NCBI RefSeq assembly: GCF_014699135.1
Contig: NZ_JACOFT010000001.1
Location: 310,001-374,000 of the forward strand
DNA: 64,000 nucleotides
Reading direction: 5' to 3'
Origin: Cognatundibacterium aquatile
GTDB taxonomy: Bacteria > Pseudomonadota > Gammaproteobacteria > Burkholderiales > Burkholderiaceae_D
Below are positions 1-7,406 of this stretch, piece by piece. The translations under genes were made by a program, and so were the position numbers. How positions within the stretch are numbered: the stretch's first letter is position 1; each line of letters begins with the position of its first letter. The notes beneath the pieces were generated by a model. It saw only the letters and a program-made list of their open reading frames with translations. It was not told where the DNA came from and searched no databases.

Positions 1-1
1 T

Positions 2-805
2 CTAGATGTCCTCGGCGGCGATCAAACCCTTAAAGCCAAAGTCCAAATTGTTCACGATGGCCTTCGAAAAAGCTTGATCGATGCTATCAAGTCACTACAC
101 CCCGAGCACGTTTTCAAAGTGCCAGATGAGAAGAGTGCGTCATGCGCTAAGTTCGTGAACCGATTCCTTGAAACCGGTGGTTCGATCTTCACATCCAATT
201 ACGATCTTCTGCTGTACTGGGTGCTAATGCGGCAAGGAATCCCGAGTGCGTGTGATGGCTTTGGTCGAGAACTTCTGAACCCTGTCGAAGTTGAAAACAA
301 GACCGAGGAAGCAGATTGGTCAGTACTGCGCTGGGGTCCTAATCGGTCGAGGCAAAATGTTTTTTATGTACATGGTTCCTTACCACTCTTTGACACAGGA
401 ACTAATGTCGAGAAGGAACAATACGATCAAGAGGGTTATTTGCTCGAAAATATTAGTGCTCGTATTAATGCGGATGATTACCCAGTGTTTGTTACCGCCG
501 GCACAGGAGAGGAAAAGCTGGCGCAGATTCGTGCCAATCCCTACCTCGCCGATAGTTATGACTACCTCAGCAGCGTTGATGGTTCAATCGTTACATTTGG
601 TTTTGCCTTCGGCGACAGCGACCTTCATATCGTCGATGCTTTGAATCGTGCAACGCACTTTCCCTCTAAAGATGTTCCCAAGCTTTGGAGCATATACATC
701 GGCGTCTTCTCCGATGCGGACAAGGCGCGCGCAACAGCTTTGGAAAAACTTATGCATGCCAAAGTCAATACATATGATGCTACTACAGCACTAATTTGGG
801 GGTAA
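2..805 (+). CDS. SIR2-like (DUF4917-type) protein, 5' end missing
   Basis: The reading frame is open from the first codon of the window (base 2), so the gene begins outside and about 267 C-terminal residues are seen. The visible part has the hallmarks of the SIR2-like Rossmann fold: FTSNYD, then a VHGSLPLF block, and near the end GFAFGDSDLHIV, which matches the G-x-S/F-x-D-xH closing motif. I read it as the DUF4917 family. SIR2-like domains in mobile elements are often NAD-consuming immune effectors, but here that is inference only. It stands alone on the plus strand, convergent with the minus-strand operon that ends at 903. A TTG at 74 is in frame but is internal to the conserved region, so it is unlikely to be the start. 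Confidence 0.65.
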   Translation, partial: LDVLGGDQTLKAKVQIVHDGLRKSLIDAIKSLHPEHVFKVPDEKSASCAKFVNRFLETGGSIFTSNYDLLLYWVLMRQGIPSACDGFGRELLNPVEVENKTEEADWSVLRWGPNRSRQNVFYVHGSLPLFDTGTNVEKEQYDQEGYLLENISARINADDYPVFVTAGTGEEKLAQIRANPYLADSYDYLSSVDGSIVTFGFAFGDSDLHIVDALNRATHFPSKDVPKLWSIYIGVFSDADKARATALEKLMHAKVNTYDATTALIWG

Positions 806-902
806 GAATCCTTGTCCATCGGATTAATTTACCTTTCAGACGATCTCTGAAAAATCACCTTAACATCGTCCGGCGCATTTCCAGATTGAATCCGCCGTCT
901 AG

Positions 903-1892
903 TTACGATGACTTCGCTATTTCGCGCGCTATACTTTCATTTTCTTCAGCAATCGCATAGTACCTAGAGTAAGTTCCTATGTGGGTAAAGTTCCCTAAAG
1001 CTTGAATTTCGTCTGGAGAATAGCGCATTCGACGATTCATAAGCGCAAACATTGTGAGTGCAGAAAGAAAGATTAAAGATATGAATATAAGAAGCATACC
1101 GCGCAATGAAAACGCGCGATCCCAAAAGCCATGAATCTCCAAGGCAGGTGTCCAAGGAACCGGTGAAGGCATGAAACTTAGCGGATATATCACACCAACC
1201 AAGAACAAAGCAGCAACCATTGTAAGAGCCCACATTATTGCTGCCGACGACTCTGGGTTTGAAGATGTAGCTTCAAGAAAGTCTGAAATCGTTCGCATGT
1301 GATGGCGTATTTCGACTTCTAATGCATCGATAGCCTCACGTTCTTTCTGAAGTTCGGCATGAAAATTATTAATTGATGCAAGTCCGCGTGGAAGGTGAGG
1401 TTGCATGGGAATGGTGAATCCATCTCCGCTCATCCCCGCCGACATGAGCGCTCCAGCCGCACCGAACTTTGACCGGCGCTCGGCTTGTAGTTGTGCCATC
1501 TTTTGGATGCGTTGCCGCTCCGCTTCTGCAGCAGCCGAACGCCTATCCTTTACAGATTGAAGAGTGCGAATTGCATTTTCGCGCGCAAGATAAGGTGGGA
1601 ACCTTAGCTTGGCATAGAGATCATCTGACGTTAGGTTATCGTCTTTCTCAAGGAGGTCTTCTGCTTTCTCCAACTGATTCTCTGCCGTTAGTCGAACATA
1701 CCATGCAAATGCAAGGTTACTCGCACTATTCTCCAGCTTTGAGGCAGCTGCCCGCAGAGACTTGAAGCGAGCGCTTCTTTCACCAAATTGCGCTTGATTG
1801 GAGAGAATTTTGGTGATGATAAATGCGCCAAAAATGCCAACTATCGCCGCCGAAGACTGTGATAGTGAACTGAAAAACCAATTCCAATCCAT
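903..1892 (-). CDS. Uncharacterised membrane protein with central coiled coil
   Basis: This is a 329-residue protein of no family I can name. A hydrophobic N-terminal helix (residues about 10-30) is followed by a long charged, Ala/Glu/Arg-rich helical stretch (about 45-215) that looks like a coiled coil. Two membrane helices follow (about 218-240 and 262-285), with a short C-terminal tail. The topology suggests an inner-membrane protein with a large helical cytoplasmic or periplasmic stalk. It is the last gene of a three-gene minus-strand operon, 38 bp after the LRAT-like gene and behind the membrane-tethered HTH gene. All three products carry predicted membrane segments, which suggests that they act together at the membrane. 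No catalytic motif is visible. Confidence 0.6.
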   Translation of the reverse strand: MDWNWFFSSLSQSSAAIVGIFGAFIITKILSNQAQFGERSARFKSLRAAASKLENSASNLAFAWYVRLTAENQLEKAEDLLEKDDNLTSDDLYAKLRFPPYLARENAIRTLQSVKDRRSAAAEAERQRIQKMAQLQAERRSKFGAAGALMSAGMSGDGFTIPMQPHLPRGLASINNFHAELQKEREAIDALEVEIRHHMRTISDFLEATSSNPESSAAIMWALTMVAALFLVGVIYPLSFMPSPVPWTPALEIHGFWDRAFSLRGMLLIFISLIFLSALTMFALMNRRMRYSPDEIQALGNFTHIGTYSRYYAIAEENESIAREIAKSS

Positions 1893-1930
1893 AGAATCCC
1901 CTTTTGATTGTTCGACCAGTGCACTGCGTT

Positions 1931-2320
1931 TTACTTCGAAAGCACAACTGCTACACCAGCCAGCATCAGTGCCATGAGCCAGAATGCAACCTGTCTACTT
2001 TCGGGGTGATTTCCGGCGATCCTGTTGGCAACCACTTCGCAGTTGTTATTCAGTAAATTGTATGCTTTCCCGGAGAACAACTCGCTTTGAATGCGTGCTT
2101 GAGCCTCCCAGTACTTATGCATGGGTATTTCTTCAACAATCTCCACTTGGCGACCAGCTGAGAACCCTTGAAGGGTTGTCATATGTGGTCCCTTGTCGTC
2201 CGTCGTATGAAAGACATATCCATCTGGTTGCAATATGCCTATATGGTCGCCAAGCCCGGAAAGCTTGGCACGTTTGATGATCGCCATTGGCAGGCGTACT
2301 GGAAAAAATGTTTGATTCAA
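1931..2320 (-). CDS. LRAT-like (permuted NlpC/P60) hydrolase with C-terminal membrane anchor
   Basis: This 129-residue protein has the lecithin-retinol-acyltransferase type of permuted papain fold. H26 sits in GDHIGIL, a second histidine is at 38 (VFHTT), and the catalytic cysteine candidate C94 lies in NNNCEVVANR, the classic NCExxA signature. A hydrophobic segment at about 110-127 ends the protein and would anchor it by the tail. Family members act as acyltransferases, phospholipases or peptidases; the substrate here is unknown. It follows the HTH-TM gene by 11 bp and precedes the coiled-coil membrane protein by 38 bp on the same strand, so co-transcription is likely. Tail anchoring of both this protein and its putative regulator is notable. 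Confidence 0.65.
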   Translation of the reverse strand: MNQTFFPVRLPMAIIKRAKLSGLGDHIGILQPDGYVFHTTDDKGPHMTTLQGFSAGRQVEIVEEIPMHKYWEAQARIQSELFSGKAYNLLNNNCEVVANRIAGNHPESRQVAFWLMALMLAGVAVVLSK

Positions 2321-2331
2321 ACCTGACTCCT

Positions 2332-2601
2332 CTATTTCTTAGTTTGGCTTAATAGCCATATCAATGCTGCAATAACTCCCGCGCCAACAAGCATCGTTTT
2401 TAGTCCTTCAATGGCCTTTGCCTCCGATGCTAGTGCCTTCACCCGAAACTGCTCCATTAATGCTACTTGGTACGGAGTCGGACTTGCCGTACCTCGTTCC
2501 CAACGACTCACAGTCATTACATGGGTGTCGAACAAGCGAGCGAAGTCAGCTTGAGTGAGCCGCAACAACTTCCGAATCTCAACTACCTCGTTGCTTTCCA
2601 T
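2332..2601 (-). CDS. Membrane-tethered XRE-type HTH regulator
   Basis: This 89-residue protein has an XRE/Cro helix-turn-helix at about residues 6-45 (LLRLTQADFARLF...TVSRWERG) and a C-terminal hydrophobic helix at about 67-85 ending in KK. It looks like a DNA-binding domain fixed to the inner membrane by its tail. The ATG at 2601 was chosen because GGAGG stands 6 bases upstream; an in-frame start further upstream at 2724 lacks family similarity and a ribosome site. It is the first gene of an operon with the LRAT-like hydrolase and the coiled-coil membrane protein. An inverted repeat at 2613-2638 just upstream may be its own operator. A membrane-bound HTH suggests that envelope stress or lipid state is relayed directly to the promoter, but this is inference. 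Confidence 0.65.
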   Translation of the reverse strand: MESNEVVEIRKLLRLTQADFARLFDTHVMTVSRWERGTASPTPYQVALMEQFRVKALASEAKAIEGLKTMLVGAGVIAALIWLLSQTKK

Positions 2602-2612
2602 TTCAAACCTCC

Positions 2613-2638
2613 GCATAAGCAAATTACTAAACTTATGC
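2613..2638 (-). promoter_or_regulatory. Inverted repeat in the leader of the HTH-TM operon
   Basis: GCATAAG (2613-2619) and CTTATGC (2632-2638) form a 7-bp-arm inverted repeat immediately upstream of the ribosome site of the HTH gene. A TTGACA-like -35 is visible about 30 bases further upstream on the minus strand (around 2667-2672), which would place the repeat just downstream of, or over, the -10 region. This is the usual place for an autoregulatory operator. No perfect -10 box is evident. Confidence 0.35.
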
Positions 2639-2947
2639 TTAGTTTTGCATGCAAGACATTGTTTGTCAACAAATTCATGGACAAACGAAAAGTTTGACAA
2701 AGAGAATGTCCATGGCACGACCATAGGAGCGTCTGAGATTTCTGCGAGACGTTTGCCAGAACCTGAACTTGTGATCGATTGAGGAGAGTAACTTATGACA
2801 TGCTTCTGGTTTGCATATGATGGTCATCGGTGAACCATAGCCGGAAGTTTTTCAATATTGTCATGCTTGAGGCTTCGGCGAGCCTAATATTCAGCACATA
2901 TAGACCTAAATCAATACAACATAATTGTGAAATTCATGAAATTTCTC

Positions 2948-2997
2948 ATTTTGGGAACTTGATTGCTTTCTTTTTTGTTGTATAATGTTCCCAAAAT
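2948..2997 (+). promoter_or_regulatory. Promoter bracketed by an 11-bp inverted repeat (HigA operator candidate)
   Basis: A strong sigma-70-type promoter is visible: TTGATT at 2959-2964, a 16-bp spacer and a perfect TATAAT at 2981-2986. It is bracketed exactly by ATTTTGGGAAC (2948-2958) and its perfect complement GTTCCCAAAAT (2987-2997). The left arm abuts the -35 and the right arm abuts the -10. The HigB start lies 17 bp beyond the right arm. HigA-type antitoxins bind palindromes over their own promoters, so this is the likely autoregulatory operator of the following three-gene operon. Confidence 0.7.
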
Positions 2998-3013
2998 ACG
3001 AACATCGACTATT

Positions 3014-3277
3014 ATGAAACTACTTGGCAGGAATCGTCTTCGAGTACTTTACGGTCACGACGATCAAACAGATGCATGGATGCATAACTGGGTATCAGAG
3101 CTTTCACATGCCAACTGGAAAATGGCTAGAGATGTATTGCGTCAATTTCCGAAGGCACGGAATCTAGCGAATGATGTTTTCCAGTTCCCTGTTGGGCATA
3201 GCCTGCAATTTATTGAAGTTGCAATGGTATTTCCGCAGGCAGTTGCCCTTGTGGTAGATCTAAAACAAACGACATGA
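3014..3277 (+). CDS. higB: HigB-like type II toxin (RelE superfamily mRNA interferase)
   Basis: This 87-residue protein resembles HigB toxins that cut mRNA at the ribosome. The central pattern, a Trp-rich WVSEL..ANWKMARDVLRQFP followed by VFQFPVGHSLQFIEV, fits the family layout, in which a W..v..a.W motif is followed by a vFni core strand. The ATG at 3014 was chosen because the in-frame codon at 2963 lies inside the -35 box of the promoter. The stop overlaps the antitoxin start (ATGA, 3274-3277), so toxin and antitoxin are translationally coupled in the toxin-first order typical of hig loci. No clear Shine-Dalgarno precedes the start. Some conserved basic positions near the C-terminus of HigB are not obvious, so activity is unproven. 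Confidence 0.7.
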   Translation: MKLLGRNRLRVLYGHDDQTDAWMHNWVSELSHANWKMARDVLRQFPKARNLANDVFQFPVGHSLQFIEVAMVFPQAVALVVDLKQTT

Positions 3278-4500
3278 AGATGCTAATGGAAGCTAAAGTA
3301 ATTCGCTCAGAAGAGCAGCACCAAGAGTATCTACTAGAGATACAAAACTTAATTGCGTGCAATCCGCAACCGGGAAGTAATGCATCGGAACAATTGGAGC
3401 TTCTTTCTGTTCTCGTTGAAGCCTACGAGAATCAGAAGTACCCAATAGAAGCGCCTGATCCGATTAGCGCTATATTGTTTCGTATGCAAGAACAAGGCTT
3501 GAAGCAGGCAGACCTAGTGCCTTACTTCGGAACTAGAAGCCGCGTCTCAGAAGTTCTTGCAAGGAAGCGGCCACTGACAGTCAACATGATCCGAGCACTT
3601 TCTAGTGGCCTCGGTATATCGACAGAAACACTTGTAGGTGTGGAGCATGCGGAAACTTCACAGGTCGAGAAAGATGATGTTGATTGGGGCAGGTTCCCAA
3701 TAAAGGAAATGGTCGCTCGTGGATGGCTTCAAAAACTGACGAACAAGACCGTTAAGACCACTGAAGAACTGGTTCAGAGTTTTATTGCTAACGTAGGGAT
3801 GCAATTTGGAAGTACTGCATTTCGCAGAACACTTGGCGGCGATGCGTACTCGCCAGCAACGCAATATGCGCTTCATGCTTGGCTTGCGCGTGTGATCCAA
3901 AAGGCTAGGGAGCGGAAATCTGTACTGGGATCATTTGACAATAACATGTTCTCACCAACGTTCCTGCGCGAACTAGCCCAACTAAGTTGGTTTGACCATG
4001 GACCAGTTTTGGCAGTTGAATTTTTGGAGAAACACGGCATTGCAGTCGTTATTGAACCGCATTTGAAGGGCACTTTGTTAGATGGTGCTGCAATGCAAGA
4101 TGAAGACGGAACACCAATTATAGGTCTAACTTTGCGGTTCGATAGACTGGATAATTTCTGGTTTACGTTACTTCATGAAGTTGCCCATTTATGGAAACAC
4201 GTCGATCTTGAAGAAACATTCTTAGACAATCTTGATGCGTCATCTGAGGATCGGAGAGAAGTAGAGGCAAATCGAATCGCGAAAGAAGCCTTAATACCCA
4301 GAGTAGCTTGGAAACGCAGCGATGCTTACTTGAATCCAAGCAATTCGGCCATAGATAAGCTTTCTAGAGAATTGAAGGTACATCCAGCAATTATCGCTGG
4401 AAGGCTACGAAAAGAACGAGAGAACTATACGATTTTTAATGATTTGATTGGGCATGGACAAGTGCGTAAGCACTTTAATTTTTCAGAAATAGAGGTTTAA
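3274..4500 (+). CDS. higA: HigA-type antitoxin fused to an ImmA/IrrE zinc peptidase
   Basis: This 408-residue two-domain protein starts with the HigA arrangement: a helical lead, then an XRE-type HTH at about residues 60-120 (LFRMQEQGLKQADL...SRVSEVLARKRPLT). After a linker comes an ImmA/IrrE-type metallopeptidase domain (about 240-370) with H301-E302-x-x-H305 in LLHEVAHLWKH and a downstream E-rich EVEANRIAKEALIP helix that supplies the third zinc ligand in this family. ImmA-type peptidases cleave repressors, so the protein could bind the operator at 2948-2997 and also sense or trigger proteolysis. It overlaps higB by 4 bp and is followed by the beta-protein gene after a single base, which strongly suggests a three-gene unit. 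Confidence 0.8.
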   Translation: MKMLMEAKVIRSEEQHQEYLLEIQNLIACNPQPGSNASEQLELLSVLVEAYENQKYPIEAPDPISAILFRMQEQGLKQADLVPYFGTRSRVSEVLARKRPLTVNMIRALSSGLGISTETLVGVEHAETSQVEKDDVDWGRFPIKEMVARGWLQKLTNKTVKTTEELVQSFIANVGMQFGSTAFRRTLGGDAYSPATQYALHAWLARVIQKARERKSVLGSFDNNMFSPTFLRELAQLSWFDHGPVLAVEFLEKHGIAVVIEPHLKGTLLDGAAMQDEDGTPIIGLTLRFDRLDNFWFTLLHEVAHLWKHVDLEETFLDNLDASSEDRREVEANRIAKEALIPRVAWKRSDAYLNPSNSAIDKLSRELKVHPAIIAGRLRKERENYTIFNDLIGHGQVRKHFNFSEIEV

Positions 4501-4501
4501 A

Positions 4502-5614
4502 ATGAGTCTACTTTACGTACCCGTGATGGGAGCAAAAAAAGGTGAATTTGATGCCTTGTCGAACTTGCAAACCTCTATCTCGGAGAAAGCAATGCCGATA
4601 TTCGAATTACCTGCACAAAAAACAGATACAACAATATATGAGAAGTCTATCAATAGGACCGCTGGTAATGCAGGAAAGGCTTGGTCGGGGCGCTCTGCCT
4701 TCTTAGACATATCAAAGTGGAGTCCTAACGCACGAACTGAAAGCGGTATACATGTATTGGAATATGCATTTTCACAGTTCGTATCCAATGGAATACTAGT
4801 CAACCCGGTCGTCGGATATGACCGTTGGGATGATCCGGTATACAGTCAAGCCATCAAGAATATTCGTGCCATGCATCGTATTACGCCGTGTATTCGACTT
4901 GACCGCGAGGCGATTCAAGATGACATGCTTGATGTTGAATACTTCTCTGAACGTCTTAGCGACATCATGGCGGCCTTGGAAGTCAGCCCGATCAATTGCT
5001 ATGTTCTTGTCGATTTTGGTAACGTGTCTACCATTCCAGTGCCAGATTTGATTGAAAACGCAGAAAACGCAATCAATGTCCTGCGTGGTTTAGGATTCAA
5101 AGTTGTGATAGTTGCGGGTGGGTCGATGCCAACGGCTGTGAACGAAGCGGTTGATACACCTGATGCTGTCGGATGCATCCCACGCATAGAGATGCTTGCT
5201 TGGAAGGCCATTTTTTCGAAAGGCAAAGATCGCAACGTCATTTTTGGTGACTATCTGATTCGTAACCCGGATGCGGCCGATGGGGTGATCGCCCCGAATG
5301 CCAATGCAAAAATTCGCTACACTATCGAGAACCAATTCTTCATTGTGCGCGGCCACTCGAAGAAATTAGATTCGTTGACTATTCAGCATAAGGAGTTGTC
5401 ATCGAAACTCGCCAGATCAGCTCACTACATGGGACCTTCCTTTAGCTGGGGGGACAGTGAAGTGTTGAGTTGCAGTACTGGTGTTAAGGAAATTCGTGAC
5501 GCAACAACTATGATTGCGGTGGACACCAATCATCATATTAATGCGGTCATTTCTGAAGTCTTCGAACATCAACGTACTACCGTGCATTCAATGGCGAAAA
5601 GTTCAGCAAACTAA
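4502..5614 (+). CDS. Beta family protein (phage T4 beta-protein-like)
   Basis: This 370-residue soluble protein begins with LYVPVMGAKKGEFDAL, followed by IFELP and, further on, FGDYLIRNPDA. These features belong to the family known as beta protein after a phage T4 product. The family occurs beside ImmA/IrrE-XRE genes in mobile islands; its biochemistry is not known to me. The gene begins 1 bp after the higA-immA stop, with AGAGG as ribosome site inside the preceding gene, so it is co-expressed with the toxin-antitoxin pair. Its position as third member suggests that it is either the effector or sensor of a defence module, or a partner of the peptidase. A hairpin at 5627-5651 may end the operon. 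Confidence 0.7.
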   Translation: MSLLYVPVMGAKKGEFDALSNLQTSISEKAMPIFELPAQKTDTTIYEKSINRTAGNAGKAWSGRSAFLDISKWSPNARTESGIHVLEYAFSQFVSNGILVNPVVGYDRWDDPVYSQAIKNIRAMHRITPCIRLDREAIQDDMLDVEYFSERLSDIMAALEVSPINCYVLVDFGNVSTIPVPDLIENAENAINVLRGLGFKVVIVAGGSMPTAVNEAVDTPDAVGCIPRIEMLAWKAIFSKGKDRNVIFGDYLIRNPDAADGVIAPNANAKIRYTIENQFFIVRGHSKKLDSLTIQHKELSSKLARSAHYMGPSFSWGDSEVLSCSTGVKEIRDATTMIAVDTNHHINAVISEVFEHQRTTVHSMAKSSAN

Positions 5615-5626
5615 GTGGACTTCATT

Positions 5627-5651
5627 AGGCGAACAATTGGCTCGTTCGCCT
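5627..5651 (+). terminator. Hairpin after the beta-protein gene
   Basis: AGGCGAAC (5627-5634) and GTTCGCCT (5644-5651) form a perfect 8-bp stem with a 9-base loop, 12 bp after the stop codon. The following sequence has only a poor T-run (ttgacattta), so termination may be weak. It lies between convergent genes. Confidence 0.45.
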
Positions 5652-5699
5652 TGACATTTAGTCGTCTAGAAAAGACCAAAATTTGTGACGTTTGGCATG

Positions 5700-6809
5700 C
5701 TATGCAAGTGCAGGCAAGCCATACACAAGTCGTACAAGTTCAGCTTGGCGATGGATGTCCATCTTCTGGAAGATGTGTCGCGCATGAGTTTTGATCGTCG
5801 GCAAAGACACAAACAAGACTTCGCATAACTCTTCAAACGACCTACCGGATGCAAGTCCAATGGCTACCCTTATTTCTGCTGCCGTCAAACCATATTGATC
5901 TTGCAAGAACTGTGGTGCCAATGCACTCTTCCGTTCTGATTCAGTAATCACTACAACCGCCCTTGCTTCCTGATCGTCTAGGCGCTTCTGTTCATCACGA
6001 CCGATAGGAAGTACCACAACCCTTACCTGAACGTCTTCTGCGGCGTCTGAAGTGACTACAGCACCACCTTGGGGATCACAGGCAGAAATCGCAGAAAAAA
6101 TTCGTTCGCGTAAAGTTTGATCTTCCTTGGATGACTTCATCTGAAGACGACCGAAGCGTGCGCAAATCACATCGCCAATTTGCAACAAGCGTTCTGCACG
6201 TTGGTTCGTCATACGGATAAGTCCGGTGCCATCTACGAACACTACTCCGTAATCAATGCGATCCAAGAACGCCATTGCCAGCCGCTTCGTTTCGCTGATT
6301 TCGCTCATCTTCGTCGCTAGTTCATCTGCCTTCTGTAGATGCGGAATTAGCCTTTGCATGATGGCCGTTTCTTGACTTCCAAAGGGTGGATGATTGGGAG
6401 TGCGTTGGAATCCGAAAAAACTGACCGTGCTTCCACGCATCGAGACAACGCCACTTAGGACATAGCGAATGCCTATTGGTGTAAGGAAATTGGTGTAGAA
6501 CGGATGTTCCTTGGCGATTTCATCGCTGATGTAGTCAGCACATGTGAATGCTTTTCCCGGCGACTGGATCACATGCGCTAAAGTTGGATCGTGAGGTAGG
6601 TACTGTTGGTTATACAGCGTGGCAATGTCGGGTACATGGTTGTGGGTGTACCAGAATGCACCTCGCCCATTGCGGGTATCCAACCCGGCGTAAAAGCCTG
6701 CAACTGCCCCGATAGTTTCAGAGATGTCGGCCAGAAGCATCGACCAAGCTTGTTGATCAAGTGCTACGTCATAGATTTTGCCGATGATGCTGTCTAGTTT
6801 TTCTTCCAT
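5700..6809 (-). CDS. LuxR-family transcriptional regulator with PAS-like sensor
   Basis: This 369-residue protein ends in a typical LuxR/GerE DNA-binding domain (about 305-369): LTAAEIRVAIGLASGRS, then SLPTIKTHARHIFQKM. The N-terminal half is a ligand-sensing region: about 1-150 looks GAF-like, and about 185-250 resembles a PAS core (LDRIDYGVVFVDGTGLIRM). No autoinducer-binding signature is evident, so I would not call it a quorum-sensing receptor. It is convergent with the beta-protein operon and divergent from the small XRE gene at 7050. Its targets are unknown. Confidence 0.7.
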   Translation of the reverse strand: MEEKLDSIIGKIYDVALDQQAWSMLLADISETIGAVAGFYAGLDTRNGRGAFWYTHNHVPDIATLYNQQYLPHDPTLAHVIQSPGKAFTCADYISDEIAKEHPFYTNFLTPIGIRYVLSGVVSMRGSTVSFFGFQRTPNHPPFGSQETAIMQRLIPHLQKADELATKMSEISETKRLAMAFLDRIDYGVVFVDGTGLIRMTNQRAERLLQIGDVICARFGRLQMKSSKEDQTLRERIFSAISACDPQGGAVVTSDAAEDVQVRVVVLPIGRDEQKRLDDQEARAVVVITESERKSALAPQFLQDQYGLTAAEIRVAIGLASGRSFEELCEVLFVSLPTIKTHARHIFQKMDIHRQAELVRLVYGLPALA

Positions 6810-6997
6810 GCATCCTTAGTTGTTGTTCCACTTAGCAAAATCATCCCGCAGGATGATTCCTTGATTCTTCTTAGTCCGTATTATTCACGTAAGAATGTAA
6901 CTTTGATTTGGGATAAGAAGGACTTTCACTCAAATAGCCGTTCTGGATGCACAAGGCTTTCCAAAAAGAAAGTAGTTGTCGCATTTTATATGATAGT

Positions 6998-7016
6998 ATA
7001 ACCCATAATAGGTTAT
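6998..7016. promoter_or_regulatory. Palindromic operator candidate upstream of the small XRE gene
   Basis: ATAACC (6998-7003) and GGTTAT (7011-7016) form a 6-bp-arm inverted repeat with a 7-bp spacer, 33 bp upstream of the XRE start. A TATAAC hexamer (6997-7002) overlaps the left arm and could be a -10 box. The arrangement suits autorepression by the adjacent XRE protein. Confidence 0.4.
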
Positions 7017-7049
7017 GGTATATCCGAAGTTGGGTTTCAAGATTCGGGG

Positions 7050-7310
7050 ATGGCTAATCCTATCCACGACCCCAACTCACAAGTGTTTCGGCAAATGCTG
7101 GTCGAAGCGCGTACGTCCCGCGGACTATTACAGGCTGATTTAGCCGATAAACTCCAAAGGACACAGTCTTTTGTATCGAAGTATGAGCGAGGCGAGCGAC
7201 GACTGGATTTTCCAGAATTCATTACCATTGCTGATGCTCTTGGCGTTGACGTAACTGCATTCATTGAAGAATACAGGACACGCATCGTTAGAACTCACCC
7301 TATGATCTAG
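7050..7310 (+). CDS. Small XRE-family DNA-binding protein
   Basis: This 86-residue protein is little more than an XRE/Cro helix-turn-helix (about 12-70): ARTSRGLLQADLADKL, then SFVSKYERGERRLDF, followed by ITIADALGVD. Such stand-alone proteins are usually repressors of element genes. GGGG a few bases upstream supports this start. It is divergent from the LuxR-type gene (240 bp between them), and a small palindrome at 6998-7016 is a plausible binding site. The next gene, a lipoprotein, lies 96 bp downstream on the same strand but may have its own promoter. Confidence 0.7.
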   Translation: MANPIHDPNSQVFRQMLVEARTSRGLLQADLADKLQRTQSFVSKYERGERRLDFPEFITIADALGVDVTAFIEEYRTRIVRTHPMI

Positions 7311-7406
7311 CATCGTTCGGGTGAGATAAAAGACTTACGCCGATAACTTCTACTGCCGGAAATTGATTAATGGCAGGCGCAACAAAAGCGCATTGGGGGT
7401 TATCGG

